A stretch of DNA of 64,000 bases, taken from the NCBI GenBank assembly GCA_964472305.1, contig CAYYJR010000011.1, forward strand, positions 61,368 through 125,367, written 5' to 3'. The notes under the pieces were generated by a model. It was not told the origin of the DNA. It made no database searches and saw only the letters and a list, made by a program, of their open reading frames with translations. The stretch comes from CAYYJR01 sp964472305. Its GTDB lineage: Bacteria > Armatimonadota > Hebobacteria > CAIYQO01. Shown here piece by piece: positions 8,236 to 15,861 of the stretch. Made by a program: the position numbers and the translations under genes. How positions within the stretch are numbered: the first letter of the stretch is position 1; each line of letters starts with the position of its first letter.

Positions 8236-9348
8236 TCAGTGCATCCGACCCGCCGTTATCCAGGCGCTGAGCGCGCCGGTGCGCAGATCCAGCAGATGCG
8301 CGCTCAATGCGCCGGCCACGCCGCACAGGTTCGTTTCGACAGCGGCAGGATATTCCCGCACGATCAGCGGCGTGCTCCGCGCGGGGAAGGAGTGCGCGCG
8401 CAAGCCCTCTCCCACCTGCAGCATTTCCATCGGGCTTAAGACGGCATCACCCTGCAGGGCGAGAAGATCTGGATCGAGCACCGTGACCATAGCGATCAGC
8501 GCCTGCGCCAGCGCGTGCAGGAAGGCAGGGCGAAGCGCTGGATGCTCCCGTGCGGCCCGCAACAGCGCCTCCAGGCAGCGCGTGTCCTCGTTGGCCGGCC
8601 CTGTGTCAGCGACCGGAATCTGCCCGAAATCCCCCCGCGCCAGCGGGAGGGTGGGGGAGACGCCGGCGCAGCGCAGGCGCAGGGCAAGGCGGCCATCCGT
8701 GCACAGGCAGAGCGCAGTCAGCGAGTGGATGTGGTCGTCGCGGCTCATCCAGGCAGCGGACGACAGCGCGTCGGCTTCGGTGAATAACCGCACCGGCACT
8801 CCGCACTCATCGGACAGCAGATCGGCCCACCGATCATCACGCCACTCCGGAATTCCCGACCACGCCGTCACCTGCTGGCCATCGGCGTCGATGCAGCCCG
8901 GCAGCGTGATGCCAATGCCCGCCCAGGGAGCACCGGGCGTCGCCAGCGCTGCCCGAACGCCGCGCAGCAGCGTGTCGGTGATGGCGTCGCGCGACCAGTC
9001 AGTCAGCGCCAACCGCAGCACTTCTCCTTGCGGGGTACTGTATAAATTCGTCGCCTGCAGGCTGATGCCCGTCGGAGAGACTTCGGCGACCAGCAATCGC
9101 CGAAAATCCCAGTTGAACGCGATGGGCACGCGGGGACGTCCCGGCTTTCCGCTCAACGGGGGACAGCGCGTGATCAGTCCCGCCTGGCGGAGATTCCCGA
9201 CTTGTTGCACGATAATCGGGTGGCTTAATCCGGTGCCGGCGCGCAACTCAGCCTGGGTGACCGCATCATGCTGCAACAACACGGTCAGCACGCGCCAGGC
9301 GGCCGGCAGGCTGGTATCATTTCCACGAAATGCTGTTTCAAAATTCAT
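8236..9348 (-). CDS. ROK family transcriptional regulator, degenerate sugar-kinase motifs
   Basis: The 370-aa protein has an N-terminal winged helix-turn-helix (about residues 15-65: AELRAGTGLSHPIIVQQVGNL, then a Gly-Lys-Pro-Gly-Arg wing) and a C-terminal ROK domain (GIGITLPGCIDADGQ, TEADALSSAAW). The ROK phosphate-binding glycine motif is missing (VAEVSPTGISLQ stands in its place) and the zinc motif CxCGxxGCxE has decayed to an isolated RCLE. It therefore looks like a sugar-responsive regulator without kinase activity. Start set at ATG 9348, seven bases after AAGGA, rather than the GTG at 9363. It could control the island, but its target site is not shown; whether it binds the GTCCGGAC palindromes is open. 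Cytoplasmic, DNA-binding. Confidence 0.8.
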   Translation of the reverse strand: MNFETAFRGNDTSLPAAWRVLTVLLQHDAVTQAELRAGTGLSHPIIVQQVGNLRQAGLITRCPPLSGKPGRPRVPIAFNWDFRRLLVAEVSPTGISLQATNLYSTPQGEVLRLALTDWSRDAITDTLLRGVRAALATPGAPWAGIGITLPGCIDADGQQVTAWSGIPEWRDDRWADLLSDECGVPVRLFTEADALSSAAWMSRDDHIHSLTALCLCTDGRLALRLRCAGVSPTLPLARGDFGQIPVADTGPANEDTRCLEALLRAAREHPALRPAFLHALAQALIAMVTVLDPDLLALQGDAVLSPMEMLQVGEGLRAHSFPARSTPLIVREYPAAVETNLCGVAGALSAHLLDLRTGALSAWITAGRMH

Positions 9349-9491
9349 TACAATATCCTTCACGCATAAGTCGACAATATCACGCGAGCGCAGGTGCTTC
9401 GCCGGAACTCGGGGATGGGATCAAGGCGCGACTAGCGTCGGCATCCACATGGGTGCTGTTTGTAGCGTGCAGTCGTGGGCATGGCCGTTAT

Positions 9492-9536
9492 CCGGCACCG
9501 GGGGGCGGACTCTCCCCCCGGTGCCGGTGCGGTTTT
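9492..9536. terminator. Strong stem-loop between heparinase-like gene and ROK gene
   Basis: CCGGCACCGGGGGG and CCCCCCGGTGCCGG make a perfect 14-bp stem with an 8-nt loop, 24 bp after the stop of the - strand heparinase-like gene. A short T run (GGTTTTC) follows on the + strand only. It probably ends or attenuates the heparinase transcript. Confidence 0.6.
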
Positions 9537-9550
9537 CTTCCGCGGAAAGG

Positions 9551-11608
9551 TCACTCATCCGGTGCGATCGGATATTGCGGGCCGTCCCAGCGGATAGCAC
9601 GGAGTTCGCGGTCGCCGTCAAGCCATGCCGTGGTGACGGGGCACTCGCCGGGGAGGGACTTGATCAGCTTGCCGTCGCGCAATTTGAACAGGCCTGCTTT
9701 ACCGGTGAATGTCACGTTGCCTTCGTTGAAGGTAAACGGTTCCGGATTCAACAAAATGAAGTCAGTCCCCGACGGGGTGACCACTTTCACGCCTTTGCCG
9801 TTCGCCAACGGCGTCACTTGCGGCGGTTTGTCCGTCCGGAGGCGCGGATAGACCACCGTGAGCAGCGTGCCGTTCGCGGCAAGCGGGACGGCGATGTGGT
9901 CGGTCTTTATCTCCGGCGTCAGCGCATTCGGGCTGACGAAGATGACATCCATATCGACGTCTTCCTTGCCGGTCACGGTCACGGTCTGCCCGTTCACCGT
10001 CGCTTGCGCGGCGCGGATGAACAGCCGCCAGATGGTGGGCACGGATTTCGCGTTCAACGTATCGGCGATGACGAAATAGTTCGGCCCCTGCGGATCGGTG
10101 TCTTTCACGAACGCGATCTGGCGCTGCCAGCCGCGGCGGATGCCGGACGTGTAGTCGAAGTCTTTCGTGGTGCTGAATTCCTGCATGGCCATCACCCGCT
10201 CTTCGTTGAGGGTGGTGGGCTTGTCGGGCATGCTGTGCGCTTCGCGAGAGACCGGGTTGCGTCGGAACTGGTAGGAGTCTTCGTCGCACAGTTCGCTGCC
10301 TTTGCCCCAGATGGTGATGCTGCCGGAGTCATTGAAGTAGTGCGAGTGGTTGCGACCCGCGATCATGTAGAGCGTCGTTTCGCGGTTGGAGCCCAGCACG
10401 TTTCGCAGTAGCACGCCGGTTTCCGGATAGCAGTTGCTGGTCCAAGCCGGCGTCTTCGGATTCACATCGTCATTCGTGAAGAACCACCGATACCCCATGA
10501 AAGCCGGGTAATAGCTGAGGATGCCGGGTGCGTTAAACGATCCGTGTTCCCGATTCATCCATTGCATCTGCGCGGCGAAGTCCGGATCTTTCTCGCGCCA
10601 CAAATTCGCCATCATGCCGAAAGTCGACGTGCGTTCATTCACGTAGGTATGCCCGACGGTGGGCCAGCGGCGCAATCCGCCGTTGCGCGGATCCCGCGGA
10701 GTCGAGATGTTGCCGAACCATTGCATCGCTTTTTTTAAGTTCGGATCGAAGAGAAAGCCGTCATTAGGAGCGCCGGCGTTGCGCGCAATGACAAATGCGC
10801 CCAGCCACTGATCGACAATCACCATCGAGTAGTGAGGCGTTTCGGCAACCCCGCCATTCAGGTCCACCCAACTTTCGAGTTCCCCTTTGAGCTCTTTCAG
10901 CGCGCCGTCAAACCATTGCTTCGCCATCGGATGGGAGGGAATTAGCGCGGCAATCGCCAAACGGTACAACGCGGCGGAGGTAAACATGTTCGGACACAGA
11001 CTGCCGTGCGTGGCTTGAGGATTCCAATACTTGGGATCGTTCATCAGGTAGCCGGTCAAGGCGATTTTTTCCAGCAGTTGCTTGCGTTCGTCGGGAGACA
11101 GTAATGGACTGGCCAGCGCGGCATCGGCCAAACCCACCGCTCGTCCAAAGCCGCGCGCGTAGGCATGCGGGCCGACACCGCCAACAGTCGTCGATGGGAT
11201 TTGCTTGATTAATCCGTCAAATTGTATGATCGCTTCCTTGATGACGACCCGCTGCGCAGCCGCATTGTCAGCGACCAGCGCGGCAGCGATGAGCTTTTCC
11301 TCGCCGTCGCCTTCCAAATTCCAATCGCCTTGTGTCAGCGCAGTCAGATCTTTGCGCGTCTGCTTCGCGCGGGCGAGATCTTTCGCGGTGACATACAGAC
11401 AAGGATGCGGGTCTTTCTCGGCGCCGGTCCACTGCAGGACTTGCGCGCCTTGCGCCATGGCATTCGGCAAGCGGCTGCCCAATAGCGTGCATGCAACCAG
11501 CGCGCCCGCGATTGCAATTTTCACGGCGACCGCCCACGAGCGCTGCGCTCGGCGCGTCGTCGTGGCGTTCTGAGGATCATCAGAACAGCAACAATGTGAT
11601 AAACTCAT
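9551..11608 (-). CDS. Exported heparinase II/III-like polysaccharide lyase
   Basis: The 685-aa protein has a long basic N-region and a hydrophobic signal segment (about 27-45, IAIAGALVACTLLG) with a likely AMA-Q cleavage, so it should be exported. An alpha-helical toroid (about 80-380) is followed by a beta-sheet domain beginning with GRNHSHYFNDSGSITIWGKG near residue 420, the histidine-rich H-x-H/GS signature of the heparinase II/III-like C-terminal domain. Members cleave uronate-containing polysaccharides by beta-elimination. The ATG at 11608 follows AAAGGAGAA; the frame continues upstream but that part overlaps the preceding gene. It lies 58 bp after a longer paralog and is probably co-transcribed with it. 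Substrate unknown. Confidence 0.8.
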   Translation of the reverse strand: MSLSHCCCSDDPQNATTTRRAQRSWAVAVKIAIAGALVACTLLGSRLPNAMAQGAQVLQWTGAEKDPHPCLYVTAKDLARAKQTRKDLTALTQGDWNLEGDGEEKLIAAALVADNAAAQRVVIKEAIIQFDGLIKQIPSTTVGGVGPHAYARGFGRAVGLADAALASPLLSPDERKQLLEKIALTGYLMNDPKYWNPQATHGSLCPNMFTSAALYRLAIAALIPSHPMAKQWFDGALKELKGELESWVDLNGGVAETPHYSMVIVDQWLGAFVIARNAGAPNDGFLFDPNLKKAMQWFGNISTPRDPRNGGLRRWPTVGHTYVNERTSTFGMMANLWREKDPDFAAQMQWMNREHGSFNAPGILSYYPAFMGYRWFFTNDDVNPKTPAWTSNCYPETGVLLRNVLGSNRETTLYMIAGRNHSHYFNDSGSITIWGKGSELCDEDSYQFRRNPVSREAHSMPDKPTTLNEERVMAMQEFSTTKDFDYTSGIRRGWQRQIAFVKDTDPQGPNYFVIADTLNAKSVPTIWRLFIRAAQATVNGQTVTVTGKEDVDMDVIFVSPNALTPEIKTDHIAVPLAANGTLLTVVYPRLRTDKPPQVTPLANGKGVKVVTPSGTDFILLNPEPFTFNEGNVTFTGKAGLFKLRDGKLIKSLPGECPVTTAWLDGDRELRAIRWDGPQYPIAPDE

Positions 11609-11666
11609 CGAATTCTCCTTTGTTTGCATCCAGGTTATCGCCCGGTTATGAGGCGTAAACAGCCTG

Positions 11667-14600
11667 TTAATCCGTCCACTCCTGTACTTTGGGAGCGTCA
11701 GCCGCCAGGGTGTGCCGGCGCGCGGCGATGTTGCCGGCGGCGCCCAGCGACAGCACCGTCTTCTTCCCGCGCAGCATGACCGTTCCCACGGTTCCCTCGA
11801 AGGTGAGGTCACCCTCGCGGAACGTGACCGGGGCCGGACTGACGAAGACGTAGTCAGTGCCGGCGGCATGCTGCACTTTCACCCCAGCCCCGCCCGCGAT
11901 GGACGTGAAGACCGGCGGCTTTTCGGTCTTCAAGCGCGGGTAAATCACCGTGGTGATGGCCGGACAATCCTTCACGTCCGCAATCAGTCCGATCTGCGTG
12001 GTGGTGATCGGACCCCAGGAACCGCCGAGTTGCAAGCCGGATCCCGCTCGTCGAGTCCTCTCCTCGGTGCGCAAGAGCAGGGCGTCGGGGCGCGTGAAGA
12101 AGATGTCCGTTTCCACGTCGTCCTTACCGACGGCGACGGCCCGCTGAGCGAGCTTCTGCGACGGCTTGAATACCTGCGATTGGACTTCCTCCAACAGGTC
12201 CGCGTTTTCCTTTTCCAATCCGACCGGCGCGCCGGGTTTCACCATCTCGTCGCCTCCCCGCAGCGTCACGTCCGCCGCGGTCAGCCAGAGCCGCCAGGTC
12301 GCTGATTGCGGTTGCGCAAAGCTGTCGCACAGTACGAAGTAATTCGGCCCGAGTACATCAGCATCCTTGAGGAAAGCGATTTGCCGTCGCCAGCCCCCCG
12401 CGAGACCGCTGACGTAATCAAACGCGGGAAAGGTGGCAAACTGCTGCACCTGCATGATGCCGCCGGTGACCGGTGACTGCACCAGGTTGTGGTCATCCGC
12501 CGGCGCTCGGCCGTTGTAGCCGTAATCATCGGCCACGATGCGTCCCTTGCCCCACAGTGTGATGCTTCCCGAGTCATGATCGTAATGATCATGGTTCGAA
12601 CCCGCGATCATGTAGAGCTGGGTTTCACGCGGGTTGGGAAAGCCGCTGTGCAGCACGACGCCGGTTTTGGGAAACCACTCGCTTTTCCACGCGGGGGCTT
12701 TCTCCGGGATGGTCGGATCGAGCAGCAGGCTGCGATAACCGGCCATCGCGGGGTAGCCGCTGCCGATGCCCGCATCACCGTATGATTTCTGCTGGCGGAA
12801 CATCCATTGCATCTGGGCGGCGAACTCCGGATCCTTGTCGCGGAACAGGTAAGCCAGGATGCCGAACGCGCCGGTCGGCTCATACATGTAGGTGTTGCCG
12901 ATGCACGGTAAATGTCGAATTCCGCCGATGCGTGTATCGGGTGGCGTCGAGATCTTGCTGAACCAGTTGATGATGGTTTTCACCTTGGGATCGGTATATA
13001 GCGCATCGCTGAAGCCCGCGTTATTCGCCATAATCAGCGCGCCCAGGATCGGGTCGTAGGACACCATCGCGTAATGCGGAGCTTCCAGCCATCCACCACC
13101 ATCATCCGACCAGCCATGCAACTGATTGGTCAATTGGGTGAGCGCCACCGTCGACCAGGCCTTCGCCTGCGGATGCGTGTTGAGCAGGCAGGCGGCCGAG
13201 TTCAGGTAGCCAAAGACGGAGGTCGACATATTGGGATTGCCCGAGTACCCCCGTGCCGGCGACCAGTAATCCGGCCGGTTGATGGCATAGGCGACGAAGG
13301 CAGCCTTGGCCAGCAGGCGCTCGCGCTGTTCCTGGGTGAGGAGTCCGGTGCCGATGGCAGTATCGGCCAGCGTCATCGCATCGCCGAGCATCGGCGTCAT
13401 GTGCGGCGCGCTACCGTAGGGCACCGGTTGCACCAGGAAGTTATCGAGGGCATCTTGCATCCGCCGCTCCGCTCCAGTGATGATATGGCGCGCGAGCCGT
13501 TCGTCGCCGGTGATAAACCACGCCTCGATCGGTGGCCCCAGGTAGTAACGATCGATCGGCCGGCTGATGATGTCCGGGATGCGCTGCAGATAGTCGGCCT
13601 TCGTCTTCTCACTCAGCCGTGCCCGAAAGCGCGAGGTTTCCCCCTGCGTATACAGCAGGTGGGGATACTGGGCTCGGGTTTGATCCCAGGACAATACGTA
13701 ATTTTTAACGGTGTTCAGGGGGAATTGGCCGTGTTTGATCAGGTACTGATACGGCAGCGGCGCCGTGGGGTACTGGTCCTTCTCTTTTCGCAAGCTCTGC
13801 TCCGCATTCAAGGCACTGATCATCCACTTGCGCTGCCCGTATTTTAAGGCGAAATCCAGGTGCAAGCCCTCGTTGTCGTTCATCAGCAAGCCGCAGGGAG
13901 GCGCTTGCGGCTTCTCCTTGGGCAAGTCGGGATTGACCCACACGCCTGCCTCGCGCGCCGCCACCGACAGCAGGTCAGGCTGGATGATGGTTTCCGCGTT
14001 GGGCTGCCCGCCTTCCGGATTCAACGCCGGCTCGTTCACCGTGCAGAGGCTAAAACAAGCGCCACGCGGATTTAACTGATACCAGTTCTGCCAGGGTTCC
14101 AGTAAAAAGGCCATGCCGGCTTTTAATGGTGACAGCACCGAACTGAAGCCATTCGGATAACTGCGGCGGTGGAAGATGTTTTTCGGATCGAAGTCCTGTT
14201 GTAAGTCCACCTTGAAGGTAGAGCCGTTCCCCGCCACTGCCGATGTTTCGTCGATAAGCACCACCGGCTCACCGGCGTTGAGACGGAAGCGCAGCTCCCA
14301 GGTGGACTGGTCGCCCAGTTTCGCCGTGCACACAACTTCCGCGAAGACCGATCCATTGGTAACCAATGCGGCGGTGTAGCCGGTTAGCGGGAGATCGCTG
14401 GTGAGGCGCGATCCGCCGATCCATTTGCCGGATTGCAAACGGATGCGCTCGATAGGCCCGTTCCCGTTCATCAGTGCTTTGCGGATGCGAATGCCGGTGA
14501 CGGCATTCGCAAGCTGAATCGTGTCCGCCGTCTCCGTAACGGTCAGGTCGGTCTTTACCGCGATTTTCTCTTTTGCGAAGGCATAAGTGCGCGTCTCATA

Positions 14601-14912
14601 GGGTGGCAGATCGACGAGGAATTCAATAGTCGCGTTCATGCCGTCCGCCGGCACGATTTGATACGCGATGGGCTGTCCGTCCTGCCCGACCAGCGCCTGC
14701 CCGGCCTTCGCCTGCTGTACCTGCGCCAGCGTCAGCGGAAAGCGCACGCACTCATGCTGCCAGTTGTGGCCGAGATACTCACGCAGTTGAAAAATATTGT
14801 CCTGCTGGCAGGAACCGGTAAGATTTGCCAGCAGCATGACGGCAATCAGCCAACCCAGCAACGCCGGGCCCGAATACCGGACATGACCTGAAAATTCACG
14901 TTGTAGATGCAT
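11667..14912 (-). CDS. Exported 1081-aa heparinase II/III-like protein with extra N-terminal region
   Basis: A hydrophobic segment (about 17-34, LLGWLIAVMLLANLTGSC) suggests a signal peptide; the cysteine could be lipidated, although the lipobox is poor. Residues about 40-400 form a beta-rich region absent from the neighbouring paralog. Then come a helical toroid (about 430-740, with PHYAMVSYDPILGALIMANNAG) and a C-terminal sheet domain starting at GSNHDHYDHDSGSITLWGKG near residue 770. Many blocks align with the 685-aa protein just downstream (PHYSMVIVDQWLGAFV, GILAYLFRDKDPEFAAQMQWM against GMMANLWREKDPDFAAQMQWM), so the two are tandem duplicates that have diverged. The ATG follows GGGGGAG at 7 bases. 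Probably a cell-surface polysaccharide lyase; substrate unknown. Confidence 0.8.
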   Translation of the reverse strand: MHLQREFSGHVRYSGPALLGWLIAVMLLANLTGSCQQDNIFQLREYLGHNWQHECVRFPLTLAQVQQAKAGQALVGQDGQPIAYQIVPADGMNATIEFLVDLPPYETRTYAFAKEKIAVKTDLTVTETADTIQLANAVTGIRIRKALMNGNGPIERIRLQSGKWIGGSRLTSDLPLTGYTAALVTNGSVFAEVVCTAKLGDQSTWELRFRLNAGEPVVLIDETSAVAGNGSTFKVDLQQDFDPKNIFHRRSYPNGFSSVLSPLKAGMAFLLEPWQNWYQLNPRGACFSLCTVNEPALNPEGGQPNAETIIQPDLLSVAAREAGVWVNPDLPKEKPQAPPCGLLMNDNEGLHLDFALKYGQRKWMISALNAEQSLRKEKDQYPTAPLPYQYLIKHGQFPLNTVKNYVLSWDQTRAQYPHLLYTQGETSRFRARLSEKTKADYLQRIPDIISRPIDRYYLGPPIEAWFITGDERLARHIITGAERRMQDALDNFLVQPVPYGSAPHMTPMLGDAMTLADTAIGTGLLTQEQRERLLAKAAFVAYAINRPDYWSPARGYSGNPNMSTSVFGYLNSAACLLNTHPQAKAWSTVALTQLTNQLHGWSDDGGGWLEAPHYAMVSYDPILGALIMANNAGFSDALYTDPKVKTIINWFSKISTPPDTRIGGIRHLPCIGNTYMYEPTGAFGILAYLFRDKDPEFAAQMQWMFRQQKSYGDAGIGSGYPAMAGYRSLLLDPTIPEKAPAWKSEWFPKTGVVLHSGFPNPRETQLYMIAGSNHDHYDHDSGSITLWGKGRIVADDYGYNGRAPADDHNLVQSPVTGGIMQVQQFATFPAFDYVSGLAGGWRRQIAFLKDADVLGPNYFVLCDSFAQPQSATWRLWLTAADVTLRGGDEMVKPGAPVGLEKENADLLEEVQSQVFKPSQKLAQRAVAVGKDDVETDIFFTRPDALLLRTEERTRRAGSGLQLGGSWGPITTTQIGLIADVKDCPAITTVIYPRLKTEKPPVFTSIAGGAGVKVQHAAGTDYVFVSPAPVTFREGDLTFEGTVGTVMLRGKKTVLSLGAAGNIAARRHTLAADAPKVQEWTD

Positions 14913-15283
14913 GATCGTGCTCCCCCTCGATATCCGATTGATGACTCATCCGCTCAATCGTCATCTATCCGTCTTTACGACCGCATCACATCCATATGCT
15001 GCCGGTCAATTGCCCCCGATGACGATGGTTGCGTAGCTGATCGGTATTCTCCCGCGCTATACTGGTTAGAACCTGGAAGAATGCATATGTCTTGCAACTT
15101 ACCGTAAACCATGCGAAGAAAAGGCCAATATCTTGCGAGAAAATACGGTTTCGTTTGCCGTTATTCCGATTACTCCCATCGACAGCAATCCGTAGGGTGC
15201 AACACGTGAAAGTCCGTTTCGCCGTGTTGCACCTGGCTTGTCGCACATAGACCAACCTGACGGCATCCGTATGGTGCTTGCAG
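14913..15283. other. Intergenic stretch upstream of the 1081-aa gene
   Basis: This 371-bp gap should hold the promoter of the lyase pair but I see no convincing -35/-10 set and no GTCCGGAC palindrome. The only clear structure is the hairpin at 15196-15233. Confidence 0.4.
15196..15233 (-). terminator. Perfect 11-bp hairpin after the GNAT gene
   Basis: GGTGCAACACG and CGTGTTGCACC enclose a loop that itself can pair GAAA with TTTC. It lies about 50 bp past the GNAT stop. No U tract follows on the - strand, so it is terminator-like rather than a proven terminator. Confidence 0.45.
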
Positions 15284-15754
15284 TTATGACAGCATGCCCC
15301 GGTAAATGCCGGGATCCGACCCCTCAATCGGGATGGCCCCCACCGCTTTTACATAGAAATCCACCGGGCCGGCGCCGCCGATAATCGCATACGCGTAGCC
15401 GATCTCGCTCATGGCATGCAGGGCTGCCCACAGCAGGGCACGGCCGATGCCCCGTCCGCGTTGCGATTCGCTGACTCCGGTAGGTCCAAAAAAGGCCCGG
15501 CAGGTCGCATCGTAGCAGGCGAAACCTACCAGACGGCCATTATCGACGGCGATCAGCGTCGAGATCGGCGTGTGGGCGAATCCGCGCCGGCACTCGCTCG
15601 CCCACATGGGGGAAAAGTTGGTTGCCACCCATTGCGCTACGATCTCCATCTCCGGCGCCAGGGCACGGCGAATTTCCATGCCTTCACCACGCAAACGGGA
15701 GAACAATTCGGTCTCATCCGGTAATTCATAGAGCTTGACCAGCATATCAGGCAT
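15284..15754 (-). CDS. GNAT family N-acetyltransferase
   Basis: The 156-aa protein shows the GNAT fold: strand-forming VDNGRLVGFACYDA, then the acetyl-CoA-binding motif A (VSESQRGRGIGRALLWAAL, about residues 94-112, with the R/Q-x-x-G-x-G/A pattern as QRGRGIG), and a C-terminal DFYVKAVGAIPIEG strand. Such enzymes move an acyl group from CoA to an amine; the substrate is unknown. The ATG is preceded by AAGGA at 9 bases. It sits inside the island on the same strand as the CAZyme genes but shares no obvious role with them. Cytoplasmic. Confidence 0.85.
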   Translation of the reverse strand: MPDMLVKLYELPDETELFSRLRGEGMEIRRALAPEMEIVAQWVATNFSPMWASECRRGFAHTPISTLIAVDNGRLVGFACYDATCRAFFGPTGVSESQRGRGIGRALLWAALHAMSEIGYAYAIIGGAGPVDFYVKAVGAIPIEGSDPGIYRGMLS

Positions 15755-15861
15755 GTTGTGTATTCCTTGTTGCTTGGTATCGATGGCGATGATGCGTAGC
15801 CGTCACGGATTCGCCCGCGTGTGCCGTGCCGGCGGCAGCCTCTCCGACAATAGCGCCGGGA

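Noticed and set aside
8102..10411. A 769-codon open frame on the + strand
   Set aside because: It is the complement of the well-supported ROK and heparinase-like genes, has an Arg/Ser/Pro-rich composition in its first half and no motif. It is a GC-rich shadow frame.
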